From Kiloniella sp. EL199 (lineage in GTDB: Bacteria > Pseudomonadota > Alphaproteobacteria > Kiloniellales > Kiloniellaceae), in the NCBI RefSeq assembly GCF_900313065.1, contig NZ_OMPU01000006.1, forward strand, positions 92,006 through 156,005: DNA of 64,000 bases. Direction: 5' to 3'. This document shows positions 36,755-46,513 of the stretch, piece after piece. The notes under the pieces are model-generated. The model did no database searches and was not told the origin of the DNA. It saw only the letters and a list, made by a program, of their open reading frames with translations. The position numbers were made by a program, and so were the translations under genes. Within the stretch, counting starts at the first letter, position 1. Every line of letters begins with the position of its first letter.

Positions 36755-37504
36755 CTAGAGCGATAAGACTTTGTCAGCCCATCGTGCTAACAGGCCAGCT
36801 TTTTCAGTTTCAACAGGGGCGAGGCTAACGGGTTTATCCGAAACAGTATTCTCATTTTGTTTAGGGCGTGGTGGTAAATATTTATTGGTTGGTTTGTAAT
36901 CAAGCTCTGCCATCAAATCAAAACCTTCGCGTTCTGACACAAGCTTACTGACATCAGAGTTTGGATCACCCAGATCGCCAAAAGATCTTGCGCCTGCTGG
37001 GCAAGTTGCGACACAGGCAGGCACTCTGGATGCTTCGGGCAGATTTTCATTGTAAATTCGGTCAACACAGAGCGTACACTTTTTCATGATGCCTGCGTCT
37101 TCATCGTATTCTCTGGCGCCATAGGCACAGGCCCATGAACAAAGTTTACAACCAATGCACTTATCTGCGTCCACAAGAACGATGCCGTCTTCTTCGCGTT
37201 TATAGGATGCGCCTGTTGGACAAACCGTAACGCAAGGGGCATCATCACAATGAAGACAACTTTTAGGGAAATGGACGGTTCGGCTGTCGTTGTCGTCATC
37301 AACGACTTCGAAGCTATGGATACGATTAAACCAGACACCATTGGGATCGGCACCATAAGGATCCATATCCGTCAGGGGGGCAGAGTGACCGCCAGTATTC
37401 CATTCTTTACAATTCACTGCACAGGCGTGACAGCCGACACAGATATCAAGGTCAATAACCAGACCCAGCTTTTTTTGTGCACCATTTTGTGGAAGACAGG
37501 TCAT
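36755..37504 (-). CDS. soeB: Four-cluster ferredoxin subunit, SoeB-like
   Basis: A 249-residue iron-sulfur protein with four cysteine groups: IDLDICVGCHACAVNCKEWN, CLHCDDAPCVTVCPTGA, CIGCKLCSWACAYGA and CTLCVDR with VPACVATCPAGA. It carries electrons between the molybdenum subunit and the membrane anchor. The start overlaps the soeA stop by four bases. After the ferredoxin part there is a C-terminal extension of about 55 residues rich in proline and lysine. No signal peptide, so cytoplasmic. Confidence 0.85.
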   Translation of the reverse strand: MTCLPQNGAQKKLGLVIDLDICVGCHACAVNCKEWNTGGHSAPLTDMDPYGADPNGVWFNRIHSFEVVDDDNDSRTVHFPKSCLHCDDAPCVTVCPTGASYKREEDGIVLVDADKCIGCKLCSWACAYGAREYDEDAGIMKKCTLCVDRIYNENLPEASRVPACVATCPAGARSFGDLGDPNSDVSKLVSEREGFDLMAELDYKPTNKYLPPRPKQNENTVSDKPVSLAPVETEKAGLLARWADKVLSL

Positions 37505-40449
37505 GATTTCTCTCCTGCCAAGGTATCATCCGGTACAAATGTTTTTTTCTCTTTAGCTGTCGGATCTTGTGATTTTGAGGTGTCATCCCCAAAGTCTGCG
37601 CCATAACGAAGAACAGCCATTTGTTCCGGTGCATTGGGCAAAGGAGCAAAAGCCTCAAACATCGGTTCTGTTGCACCTTCTTCCATGGCATCGCACTTCT
37701 CTATCCGTACCCTGAGATCATACCACGCTGCCTGACCCGTGACGGGATCCGAATTTGAATAACGATAGCCATCTTTTCTGGGGGGAAGCAGTTCCGATAT
37801 GATGTGGTTTAGCAAGAAGCCACGGTTAGATTCCGGTGCTTTATCATCCAGTCCCCAAGCACCTTTACGCTTACCTATCGCATTCCATGTCCAGATAGTG
37901 TGGGGATTAACCCCGCTCATCAACTTGACTTGGGTTTTCACCCGCCCATGAGGCGATATAACCCAAATCCAGTCCTCATTGACGATACCATGTTGCCGGG
38001 CAGTTTCTTCGTTGATGAACAGACGGTTTTGGGCCGTGATCTGTCTTAACCAGGCGTTTTGTGATCCCCAACTGTGATACATGTGCATTGGCCGCTGGGT
38101 TACAGCGTGCAAAGGATACTTTTTGCCATCCACTGCTTTTTCTTCCAGAGGCATGTACCAGATTGGAAGAGGATCAAAAGTTTCATTAATCCGACTGCGC
38201 AGATCATCAGGCGGTTGAATATCACCATGTCCCTGAGCCGCGAGGCGGAATTTTTGCATGTGTTCTGAATAGATGTGCATCACAATGCGTTCCGCATTGG
38301 GGATCCATCCCATTTCATGAGATCGATCAAGATAAGAGCGATTGGCAAATTTATAATAGGACTGTTCCGGAGTGAATTCATCTGACCAGAAACATCCGTT
38401 ATCAATGTATTTTTGCAACTGATCCGGATTGGGATCTCCTTTGCCGTGGCTGTTGCCATCTTTACCACGCCAACCTGCCAGCGGGCCAACACCCCGTGTT
38501 CGTTCGTGGTTTGTGATGTAGTCAGAATAGCCCCCGGGGTACATGGCACTGCCATCTTCTTTGATCATACCGGGCAAGCCGAGCCGTGCGCCGAGATCCA
38601 GCAGAACATCCTGAAACGGACGCACGTCTCTATCTGGCTTTATAACCGGTTGCCTGATGGAATCAGCAGGGCCATGTGCGCTGCATATTGGGCGATCAAG
38701 CAGAGAAATCGCATCCCAGCGTTCAAGGTAGGTCGTATCTGGCAGAACAAGATCGGCATAGGGAACCATCTCGGAATGGTAGGCATCCGAATAGATGATC
38801 TTGGGAATTTTGTAACTACCGTCTTCGTTTTTGTCTGTAAGATATTTAATCGTTCCAGGTACATTCATAGAGCTGTTCCAGCTCATATTCGCCATGTACA
38901 TGAAAAGCAAATCCACAGGATAGGGATCACCTTTCCAGGCATTGTGAATGACCATGTGCATCAGGCCGTGAGAGGCCAGTGGATATTCCCAGCTGTAAGC
39001 TTTATCTATACGTTTTGGGGTGCCATCAGGTTCAACCAGTAGATCTTCCGGCCCAGTTGGGAAGCCAAGCGGCATGCCGGGTAACGGTGTATTGGCGATG
39101 GACTCATGCCCAGCAGGCTTTGGCCCCGGAGGGCAGGGGCGTGGAAAAGGAGGTTTGTGTCTGAAACCGCCGGGGACGTCTATAGAGCCCAAGAGCATTT
39201 GCAGAACATGAATTGCCCGACAGGTATGGAAACCGTTTGAATGGGCTGAGATTCCGCGCATTGCGTGCATGGAAACGGGGCGCCCGATCATTTTATCCTG
39301 TTTACGTCCTGCCCAATCTGTCCAGGATACATTGAGTTCGATTGTTTCTTCGAAAGCAACATGAGCGATCTCTGCGGCAATACGGCGAATATTTGCAGCA
39401 CTATATCCAATCTGATCAGCAACGACTTCTGGTGCATATTGAGGATCCAGATAACGATCAGCCATCAGGTGAAATGCCGGAACAGCCTTACGGCCATCCG
39501 GAAGAATATATTCTCCAGCCAATGCAGGTTTGGCTTCTACATTTGTTGACGAGACGAGCTTTTTTGTCTCTGCATCATAACAAAGCGGATTTCCCTCTGC
39601 ATCACGGGCAAACAGACCGTCATCTGCAGCACCGGTGTCTTGTATGACAAGCCAAGGGGCATTGGTGTAACGGGTTAAGTAAGTCCAGTCGATCTTCTCA
39701 GCCTTGAGGAGTTCGTGAATGAGTGCAAAGACAAAGAGACCATCTGTACCGGGGCGAATGCCAATCCATTCATCGGCAATACCCGAATAGCCTGTGCGAA
39801 CCGGATTTACTGAAACGAACTTGGTGCCTTTTCTGGTTTTTAATTTACCCAGTCCAATTTTGATCGGGTTGGAATCATGGTCTTCGGCGACACCGAACAT
39901 CAGCAGGTATTTTGTATGGTCCCAATCAGGCTCACCGAACTCCCAAAAAGATCCCCCGGCGCTGTATAAGCCAGCAGCAGCCATGTTAACGGAGCAAAAA
40001 CCACCATGGGCGGCAAAATTTCTAGTTCCAAATTTTCCGGCCCACCAACCAGTCAGGCTTTGTGATTGGTCACGACCAGTAAAGAAGGCAAGCTTTGATG
40101 GATCTTTTGCTCTGATCTCGCCAAGCCATACCCCGGCAAGTTCCAGAGCTTCATCCCATTCAATTTCCTTGAACTCGCCAGAACCACGCTCACCGATTCT
40201 AAGAAGTGGCTTTTGCAAACGGGCAGGGGAATTATGCTGCATAATTCCGGCTGAACCTTTGGCGCAAAGAACGCCTTTGTTCACCGGATGATCAGGATTG
40301 CCTTCAATATAGCGGATCTGATCGCCACGCAGGTGTACCTTGATGCCGCAGCGGCAGGCACACATGTAACATGTTGTGGTCTTAACTTCGTCCGATACGT
40401 GTGGGGAAGTGTCAACTTCCTCTTGCTTGGACGTGGGAAAGAAGCCCAT
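37501..40449 (-). CDS. soeA: Molybdopterin oxidoreductase, probable sulfite dehydrogenase SoeA
   Basis: A 982-residue Mo-bisMGD enzyme. A [4Fe-4S] motif opens the protein (CYMCACRCGIKVHL, last cysteine in GVLCAKGS). A conserved cysteine in AAHGGFCSVNMAAAG is a candidate molybdenum ligand. There is no Tat signal, so the active site faces the cytoplasm, unlike DMSO reductase or thiosulfate and polysulfide reductases. That, and the pta, MocR, tpa and xsc neighbours, favours the cytoplasmic sulfite-oxidising enzyme SoeABC, which turns sulfite from Xsc into sulfate. The alternative is another DmsA-type reductase. It is transcribed after pta and before soeB and soeC. TTGGAGATGATTT gives the ribosome site. 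Confidence 0.8.
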   Translation of the reverse strand: MGFFPTSKQEEVDTSPHVSDEVKTTTCYMCACRCGIKVHLRGDQIRYIEGNPDHPVNKGVLCAKGSAGIMQHNSPARLQKPLLRIGERGSGEFKEIEWDEALELAGVWLGEIRAKDPSKLAFFTGRDQSQSLTGWWAGKFGTRNFAAHGGFCSVNMAAAGLYSAGGSFWEFGEPDWDHTKYLLMFGVAEDHDSNPIKIGLGKLKTRKGTKFVSVNPVRTGYSGIADEWIGIRPGTDGLFVFALIHELLKAEKIDWTYLTRYTNAPWLVIQDTGAADDGLFARDAEGNPLCYDAETKKLVSSTNVEAKPALAGEYILPDGRKAVPAFHLMADRYLDPQYAPEVVADQIGYSAANIRRIAAEIAHVAFEETIELNVSWTDWAGRKQDKMIGRPVSMHAMRGISAHSNGFHTCRAIHVLQMLLGSIDVPGGFRHKPPFPRPCPPGPKPAGHESIANTPLPGMPLGFPTGPEDLLVEPDGTPKRIDKAYSWEYPLASHGLMHMVIHNAWKGDPYPVDLLFMYMANMSWNSSMNVPGTIKYLTDKNEDGSYKIPKIIYSDAYHSEMVPYADLVLPDTTYLERWDAISLLDRPICSAHGPADSIRQPVIKPDRDVRPFQDVLLDLGARLGLPGMIKEDGSAMYPGGYSDYITNHERTRGVGPLAGWRGKDGNSHGKGDPNPDQLQKYIDNGCFWSDEFTPEQSYYKFANRSYLDRSHEMGWIPNAERIVMHIYSEHMQKFRLAAQGHGDIQPPDDLRSRINETFDPLPIWYMPLEEKAVDGKKYPLHAVTQRPMHMYHSWGSQNAWLRQITAQNRLFINEETARQHGIVNEDWIWVISPHGRVKTQVKLMSGVNPHTIWTWNAIGKRKGAWGLDDKAPESNRGFLLNHIISELLPPRKDGYRYSNSDPVTGQAAWYDLRVRIEKCDAMEEGATEPMFEAFAPLPNAPEQMAVLRYGADFGDDTSKSQDPTAKEKKTFVPDDTLAGEKS

Positions 40450-40549
40450 AAATCATCTCCAATTTGACGCTATCCTGTTGTGATTTTTTTATTTATTTGG
40501 TTTTTAGGTTAACTATAGATTGTTATATTTTATTAAATCTACATATTTT

Positions 40550-41467
40550 TTACGTAGTATGGGCAACAATGGCAGCTAACGCCATGGATGCAAGTCTGGC
40601 CGCGGGTGGATCTGCCCGGCTGGTCAATACAATCGGGACACTTGCTCCCAATACAATTCCAGCTGCGCAAGCACTGTCGCAATAGACAAGTTGCTTGAAC
40701 ATCGCGTTGCCGGTTTCAATATTGGGAACCACTAGAATATCAGCCTTTCCGGCTACAGGATTGTCGATGCCTTTTATGCGAGCGGCTTCAGGAGATATCG
40801 CATTGTCCAAAGCCATGGGACCAAAGACAAAAGCATCCAGTATTTCTTCTTTTGCCCAATCAGTAAGGGTCGCAGCATCTGTGCTGGATGGCATTTGCGG
40901 ATTTACTTCTTCAGTCGCGGAAAGTATCGCGACTTTTGGCTTTTCATTGCCAAGTGCGTGCATCATTTCCACTGAATTTTGAATGATCGCCTGTTTGGTT
41001 TTCAGGTCCGGGGCAATGTTAACCGCAGCATCTGTGATAATCATTGTACGATCAGATCCCGGAACCGACATGTAAAAGGCATGCGATAAACGTCGACCAG
41101 TTCTAAGACCTGTGTCGCGATTGACGATGGCTTTCATGAAAGTATCGGTGTGAATTTGCCCTTTCATGATTGCATTAACTTTCCCTGTCCGGGCGAGGTG
41201 GACTGATTTCTGTGCAGCAGTTTCTTCATCATCAGCGTGGTGAATTTCAACCTCTGACAAATCCCATCCAAGATCTTTGGATAACTGAGAAATTATTGTT
41301 TTGTCGCCGACAAGCACAGGCTCTACTAACCCGGCTTCTTGTGCCAGATAAGCGCTTTCCATCGCGATGTCACTGGTCGCATTGACAATCGCAGTCCTGG
41401 CGGGTGCATATTGAGCAGCGTTATGAAGCAATGCATTGGGGCATTCTATTGGCTGCTGACTCAACAT
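40550..41467 (-). CDS. pta: Phosphate acetyltransferase (short Pta/Ptb-type)
   Basis: A 305-residue phosphate acyltransferase. It begins with the family's substrate-binding region (VNATSDIAMESAYLAQEAGLVEPVLVGD) and ends with IVLTSRADPPAARLASMALA, typical of the Pta/Ptb core. In this context it converts acetyl phosphate, released by Xsc, with CoA to acetyl-CoA. Short Pta enzymes of this kind accompany xsc in other taurine clusters. The promoter region (41468-41674) contains a group of TGGACTCAT half-sites, and soeABC follow on the same strand after 100 bases. ATG with CGAGGAATG upstream. Confidence 0.85.
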   Translation of the reverse strand: MLSQQPIECPNALLHNAAQYAPARTAIVNATSDIAMESAYLAQEAGLVEPVLVGDKTIISQLSKDLGWDLSEVEIHHADDEETAAQKSVHLARTGKVNAIMKGQIHTDTFMKAIVNRDTGLRTGRRLSHAFYMSVPGSDRTMIITDAAVNIAPDLKTKQAIIQNSVEMMHALGNEKPKVAILSATEEVNPQMPSSTDAATLTDWAKEEILDAFVFGPMALDNAISPEAARIKGIDNPVAGKADILVVPNIETGNAMFKQLVYCDSACAAGIVLGASVPIVLTSRADPPAARLASMALAAIVAHTT

Positions 41468-41609
41468 GAAACATTCCTCGTTTGTTAAATAATTTCAGCC
41501 AATTAAGAGATTTATACTCTGACGAAATTCCGCGCAGGTATGATCATTAATCGAATGAAAAGGTTCCGAGGTAATTCTTTATAGTCTTAGGGAGAGGGGA
41601 TAGCTCCAT

Positions 41610-41643
41610 TTGGACCCATTCGATGAGTCCAGCAGGAGTCCAA
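41610..41643 (-). promoter_or_regulatory. Candidate TauR-like operator cluster before pta
   Basis: On the minus strand this stretch reads TTGGACTCCT (41643-41634) then CTGGACTCAT (41632-41623), and on the plus strand TTGGACCCAT (41610-41619). Known TauR (MocR) sites are direct repeats of a CTGGAC-like core. The position, before pta-soeABC and next to the MocR gene end, suits an activator site. Found by eye. Confidence 0.5.
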
Positions 41644-41674
41644 AGATTTGTCGCTTGTAATATGGTGGTTAACT

Positions 41675-43186
41675 TTACTTTCCGAGAGTGTTTTTCTCTT
41701 TGAGCATTCGATCAATTGTTTTGCCCAATCGCTTGATGCCAAGTTCGATTTTAGCGTTTTCAATAGATGTAAATCCGATACGAATATGTGTATCTGGTGC
41801 CGGTGATTCCAGAAAGAAAGGCATACCAGATTCAATTAACACGCCATCTTTATAAGCCTCTTTGACGAGCTGATTAGCACTTATGCCTTCGGGTATTTTG
41901 ATCCAATAAGATGTTCCCCCGGAAGAGTGAGAGTAACTGCATTCGGGAATAAAGGTTTTCAAGGCTTTGTGAACTGAATTCCATCTGTTATGCCATTTGC
42001 GACGCAGGCTGTAGATGAGGCTGTCGTAATATCCAAGGGATAGAAAAAGCGCGACGGTTCGCTGATTGTTACTTGGGGTATAACGGACAACCAGTCTTCG
42101 ATAAAACTTTAATTCTTCTATCAGTTCCGGGGCCGCGACGATATATCCTATGCGTAACCCCGGGAAAAGGGTTTTAGAGAGACTACTGGTATAAATAACC
42201 CGGTCGCTTGTATCCAGAGCCTTCAGGGCAGGGCTTGCTGATTTGAAGTAATTAATCTCGTTCTCATAATCATCCTCGATAATGAGAAAGTCCTGTTCAT
42301 TGGCTTTCTCTAACAGACGGTTTCGTCTTGAAAGCGGCATTGTGATTGTCGTCGGGCATTGATGGCTTGGTGTTACAAAAACATAGTCACAATCACGCAG
42401 GTTATTATCAACAACCATCCCCTTTTCATCTAGGGGGATCGGGGCAATATTCTTGGTGAATAGCTGCATGATGTTTTTGGCATCGGGATAACCGGGGTTT
42501 TCTATGCCAACGCGTGTATGCTGTCGAACAAGTAGTCCGGCAAGAAGGTAAAGCGCGTTCTGTCCCCCAAGTGTGACCAGGATCTGATCACTTGATACAT
42601 GGATACCACGGGCAGGAAGCAATCTGGTTCTTATCTGTTCGATAAGCTGAGGATCATCATAAATTTTATCATCATGGATCCAGTCGGCCATGTCCCTTGT
42701 GCTTAGGGCTAACCTGCTGCATTCCCGCCATGCCGTAAGAGGAAATAGTCGTTTATCCGGTTGCCCATAAACAAAGGGAAAAGGTATATCACGCCAATTC
42801 TTGGGGAGATTGAGGTAATGACGCTCTGACGGGCGCATAAAAAAGCGATTGGTCCAATCCGGCTTTTCAAGTTCGCTATTATCAATGGCTTGGGTTTCTT
42901 TTTGAGAGAGCTTGGATTGTTCCAACCCCTCGACAAACTCTTCATTAACAAAAATGCCACTGCGTTCCCGAGTGACGAGATAGCCGTCATCTGTCAGGCC
43001 TTGATACACCAAAATCGCTGTGTTGCGGGAAATCCCCAGATCATTGGCCAATTTTCTGCTGGAAGGTAACTTGAACCCGGCAGGTAATGTGCTGTTTAAA
43101 ATAGCGTTCAAGATAGCGCGGCGAAGCTGACTTTGAAGAGATTCTCTACTCTTTTTTTCTAGATGGAAAAGGATATCACTCGCCAA
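41675..43186 (-). CDS. tauR: MocR/GabR-type PLP-dependent regulator, TauR-like
   Basis: A 503-residue fusion of a GntR winged helix-turn-helix (about 10-75; LPSSRKLANDLGISRNTAILVYQ) and a class I aminotransferase fold (about 120-490). The PLP-lysine lies in SSLSKTLFPGLRIGYI. MocR proteins of this kind sense amines as PLP adducts; the TauR subgroup activates taurine genes. The start is a TTG at 43186 with AGGGAGAACGAGAG before it; no alternative ATG is close. It is divergent from the chemoreceptor gene. The gene lies in the same direction as pta-soeABC, with the operator cluster at 41610-41643 between them. Confidence 0.87.
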   Translation of the reverse strand: MASDILFHLEKKSRESLQSQLRRAILNAILNSTLPAGFKLPSSRKLANDLGISRNTAILVYQGLTDDGYLVTRERSGIFVNEEFVEGLEQSKLSQKETQAIDNSELEKPDWTNRFFMRPSERHYLNLPKNWRDIPFPFVYGQPDKRLFPLTAWRECSRLALSTRDMADWIHDDKIYDDPQLIEQIRTRLLPARGIHVSSDQILVTLGGQNALYLLAGLLVRQHTRVGIENPGYPDAKNIMQLFTKNIAPIPLDEKGMVVDNNLRDCDYVFVTPSHQCPTTITMPLSRRNRLLEKANEQDFLIIEDDYENEINYFKSASPALKALDTSDRVIYTSSLSKTLFPGLRIGYIVAAPELIEELKFYRRLVVRYTPSNNQRTVALFLSLGYYDSLIYSLRRKWHNRWNSVHKALKTFIPECSYSHSSGGTSYWIKIPEGISANQLVKEAYKDGVLIESGMPFFLESPAPDTHIRIGFTSIENAKIELGIKRLGKTIDRMLKEKNTLGK

Positions 43187-43206
43187 CTCTCGTTCTCCCT
43201 GAAGTC

Positions 43207-43280
43207 ATGCTTTTGATTAAGCATCTTTAGAATCGTTGGATGCTAATCTAGGCTATCTTTTTCGAAAGCATAGCATGCTT
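43207..43280. promoter_or_regulatory. ATGCTT/AAGCAT dyads in the mocR-chemoreceptor promoter
   Basis: ATGCTT-N6-AAGCAT at 43207-43224 and AAGCAT-N3-ATGCTT at 43266-43280 are perfect dyads flanking the likely divergent promoters. The same hexamers form ATGCTTAAGCAT at 34357-34368. No regulator is known for them. Confidence 0.35.
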
Positions 43281-43285
43281 CTGAA

Positions 43286-43317
43286 TTGGACTCATTAATA
43301 TATTGAATTGGCCCTAT
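43286..43317 (+). promoter_or_regulatory. Candidate TauR-like operator, mocR/chemoreceptor promoter
   Basis: TTGGACTCAT (43286-43295) and TTGGCCCTAT (43308-43317) are two half-sites 22 bases apart, in the divergent gap between the MocR gene and the chemoreceptor gene. The same pair pattern recurs at 45636-45668 and 53174-53205, with relaxed copies before tpa. Confidence 0.55.
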
Positions 43318-43384
43318 TTAGAGTGTGATAACCCCAAAATAATGTTGCCTTTTAGTGGTTTATAAATCCTGACAGGAGAGAGAT

Positions 43385-45589
43385 GTGTCTGATACGGATG
43401 TTAATAACCAAATCGAAGAAGACGATATCGTTGAAGACCTGTCAGTGAATAACGAAGAAGCCACGAGTGACAAAAAAGCTTTAAGTGTAAAAACCAAACT
43501 GATGCTGGCTGTTGGAAGTATTGTTTCCACGACGCTATTGGCCAGTTTGGTTGGATGGCTTTCCTTTGATGGTGTAAGCAGTGCTTTTGATCAAATATCA
43601 AAGAAAAGTGTTCCCCAAATGTCGAGTGCGCTTACGCTTTCCGAGATTGCAACGGATATAGCATCTTCAGCTCCGGCATTGATTACAGTTAAGTCGATAG
43701 AGGAAAAGAATAAGCTTTATATATCTCTCCAGGAAAAAGAAGCTTCACTTGATAGTTTGATTAGTGCGTTGGATGAAAGTGGCTTTGATCAGGAAATTAG
43801 CAAGCAGCTAGCGGCAACATCAGAAGATGTTAAAAATAATTTGTCTTCATTGAATAACTCTGTTGCGCAGCAATTGGATCTTAGCGCCCGTAGCTTTGCA
43901 CTTATGAATGAGCTTCTGACAACCAAACGTGAATTTGATGGGATTGTGGGGCCTTATCAGGCTGCGGCACGTAAAACAGTTGAAGACACGATCGATGCCT
44001 CTTTCGGGAGTGCAGATGTCACTAATCAACTTATCGAAATTTTGATATCAGTCACCAGAAGCCAAGTCTCTTCTTCTTTGCAGGTCGATACAAATCAGAT
44101 TTTCTCTTTATTGGCTGAAATTGCGACTTTCCAAGAAAATGACCTTATTCTTGCTGCAGAAAAAAGTATCAAAGAAGCTGCTCTGCGCAATAAGGATAAT
44201 GTCTCTCTGATTGATGATGATGTCTCAAAAGAAGCTATTGCGATAAGACAGTTAACAAAAGAGCTGAATTCTCTGTTATTGGGTGACGAAAATGTATATT
44301 CCCTGAGAATAGCTCAATTAACCGAGAATAATATCTCGAATGATCTGCTCAGGAAGAATGAAGAACTATCCCTGAAATTAATAGATTTAGTGCATCAGGT
44401 TGCAGCTTCTGCAGAAGATGGTGCAATTTCGTCTGTTTCATTATCCAGTAATGCTATTACAGAAGGTAAATTATGGCTTTTGATTATTCTGGGTATTTCT
44501 ATCGCTCTTGCTGCTGCTGTTATGTATTTTGTGGTTAGTAGAATGATTATCTCGCGATTGGTATCTCTGTCAGAAGCAATGAAAGAGATTTCCGAAGGAG
44601 ATCTTTCGATTGAAGTTCCAACAGGGCAGGCAGATGAAATTGGGGATATGGCTAATGCGCTGAATGTCTTTAAGGAAAATGCGCAACAGGTAGAGCGTTT
44701 GCGTAAAGAACGTGAAGAAGCAAAAGCGCTTGCTGAACAGAAACGCAAAGAAGAGATGGATGCGCTTGCTGATCAGTTTAATGTTCGGGTTAAAGGAATT
44801 GTTTCCAGTGTGCAGGCTTCTGTTTCACAGCTTGGTCAAACCGCGCAGGAAATGAATGCGACGGCAAGTCAGGCACAAAATCAGTCGTCCCAGGCATCAG
44901 AAGCGTCTTCTGATGTTTCTGTGAATGTAGAATCTGTGGCGGCCGCTTCAGAAGAATTAACATCGTCGATAGAAGAGATTAGTCGACAGACATCAATGGC
45001 TGCAACTGCTTCAAGAGAAGTGAGTGCTGATGCCCAGGCAACAAACAGAGCCGTGGACAGTCTTTCCGAAGCCGCTGAAAAGATTGGCGCTGTGGTTGAC
45101 CTTATTAGTGAGATCGCAGATCAAACTAATTTGTTGGCATTGAATGCGACAATCGAGGCCGCAAGAGCCGGAGATGCAGGTAAGGGGTTTGCTGTTGTTG
45201 CGTCAGAAGTGAAAAATCTGGCAACACAAACCGGAATTGCGACGGACGATATTTCATCCCAAGTTATAACAATTAGGGACACCGTAAACGTTGCTGCAGA
45301 AGCAATAACCAAAGTTACCAAGGCAGTTGGTAATGTTGATGAAATTACAGCAGGAATTGCCGCTGCAGTAACTGAGCAAACCTCTGCGACTGGCGAGATG
45401 TCTCGTAATGTCAGGTTGGCCGCAGATGGTACAAACAAAGTTTCCAAGAATATCAACGATGTGATGCGTGCGTCAGAGGAAACAGGCCAGGCAGCAGGCG
45501 TGGTGCTTAATTCTTCCGAGCAGTTGACGGCAGAGCTTTTGTCTCTATCAAAAGAAGTTGATGATTTTATGCTTGAGATACGCAAGTAA
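43385..45589 (+). CDS. Methyl-accepting chemotaxis protein
   Basis: A 734-residue chemoreceptor. It starts at a GTG with AGGAGAG upstream and has a 37-residue acidic N-terminus, a membrane segment at about 38-59, a large helical periplasmic sensor of about 300 residues (60-362, of the size of bimodular HBM-type sensors), a second membrane segment at about 363-386, a HAMP domain (387-440) and a signalling domain to the end. The tip is conserved ([21 protein letters not shown]). No CheR-binding pentapeptide at the C-terminus. Because it is divergent from the MocR gene with a shared operator and sits inside a taurine region, it may sense taurine or another sulfonate. The ligand is unproven. Confidence 0.9.
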   Translation: MSDTDVNNQIEEDDIVEDLSVNNEEATSDKKALSVKTKLMLAVGSIVSTTLLASLVGWLSFDGVSSAFDQISKKSVPQMSSALTLSEIATDIASSAPALITVKSIEEKNKLYISLQEKEASLDSLISALDESGFDQEISKQLAATSEDVKNNLSSLNNSVAQQLDLSARSFALMNELLTTKREFDGIVGPYQAAARKTVEDTIDASFGSADVTNQLIEILISVTRSQVSSSLQVDTNQIFSLLAEIATFQENDLILAAEKSIKEAALRNKDNVSLIDDDVSKEAIAIRQLTKELNSLLLGDENVYSLRIAQLTENNISNDLLRKNEELSLKLIDLVHQVAASAEDGAISSVSLSSNAITEGKLWLLIILGISIALAAAVMYFVVSRMIISRLVSLSEAMKEISEGDLSIEVPTGQADEIGDMANALNVFKENAQQVERLRKEREEAKALAEQKRKEEMDALADQFNVRVKGIVSSVQASVSQLGQTAQEMNATASQAQNQSSQASEASSDVSVNVESVAAASEELTSSIEEISRQTSMAATASREVSADAQATNRAVDSLSEAAEKIGAVVDLISEIADQTNLLALNATIEAARAGDAGKGFAVVASEVKNLATQTGIATDDISSQVITIRDTVNVAAEAITKVTKAVGNVDEITAGIAAAVTEQTSATGEMSRNVRLAADGTNKVSKNINDVMRASEETGQAAGVVLNSSEQLTAELLSLSKEVDDFMLEIRK

Positions 45590-46513
45590 ATTTAACGACT
45601 TTGTTCTCTTCAGCAGCATTTTGCCCTTCTAGTGCTTGGACTCATATAGTTTTTCCCGTTGGTACTATAAACCACGGTTAATTCATTTACCGTATTATTT
45701 ATGAATTATTGAGGAGTGTTTGGGGATTTAGAGTTCAGGAGAAGAATGCAAAAAAACTGGTGAGGTAATTAATCTAAACAAAGAAAATTAGATATAGTTA
45801 CAGGGTAATTTCCTAAATTTATTTAGATGAAAATATATCGCTAATATAAATAAATTTAGGAATAATCATCAAAATAGTGTATTTTAGATTTTGTGGCTCT
45901 TATTAAGAATACTTCTTTTATGTTCTGTTTCAGCTTGTGTAACCAATTGAAATAGAATGAGTACTTTAACTGTTTTGTTGTTTTGAGAGCCAGTATCAAT
46001 ACCTTAAGTATGCAATGCTGGTTCATCGAATGATAAGAATAATTCAGCGTTTGAATTGATTTTGATGGCAAGTCTGAAATCAATTCTTTTGATTGATAAG
46101 TACAACTAGTCATTCCGCTTTAAAGTGAATGATTATGTATGGGGAGCAAGAAATGGGTTTTGCCAGAAAGCAAAATATCATTCGGGGATATTCTTGATGC
46201 AGGCGAGTGCTTTATCAAGAAAAATACTCACCCAGTTTTTAGGTGTATCCGTTTCTTCTCAGCGCCTGTATGGCTTTTGCCTTCTCCAACATACGATCAG
46301 TTTTTCCGTTTTGAAAAAAAAGCCAGTTATTTAACGAATTTATCAACTCTATATCAGGGAGGTGCCGAGGAAAGTTTGTCCTTTAAAACTAATCTTAACT
46401 GAAGTCAAAGTCATAAACATTAAGAACAGCCATGAATTGCCTTATGTTGCAAGTTCAGGTCTGTGAACAGGGACCCTCCTCGTTGACAAAATGAAGGAGC
46501 ATGGGAGAAAAAA
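45590..46513. other. Long AT-rich gap between chemoreceptor and ABC importer genes
   Basis: 924 bases with no convincing gene; the frames present (for example 46139-46402) lack ribosome sites or recognisable content. It holds a TauR-like half-site pair at 45636-45668 and a single CTGGTTCATC at 46018-46027. A promoter here would give the importer a 5' leader of more than 800 bases, so a further promoter closer to 46514 or a non-coding RNA is possible. Confidence 0.5.
45636..45668 (+). promoter_or_regulatory. Candidate TauR-like operator in the long gap
   Basis: TTGGACTCAT at 45636-45645 (identical to the half-site at 43286) and TTGGTACTAT at 45659-45668, 23 bases apart. It follows the chemoreceptor stop by 46 bases and precedes the ABC importer by about 845 bases. 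Confidence 0.45.

Noticed and set aside
37501-40449. DMSO reductase DmsA
   Set aside because: There is no Tat signal and the neighbours are Pta, a MocR regulator and, farther off, tpa and xsc, which favour the cytoplasmic sulfite enzyme. The alternative is not excluded.
45746-45763. Five-codon frame MQKNW with a good AGGAG upstream
   Set aside because: Too short to call a leader peptide without any downstream attenuator structure.
45856-46402. Short open frames in the long gap, on both strands
   Set aside because: No ribosome site, unusual composition and no family resemblance; likely chance frames in AT-rich DNA.
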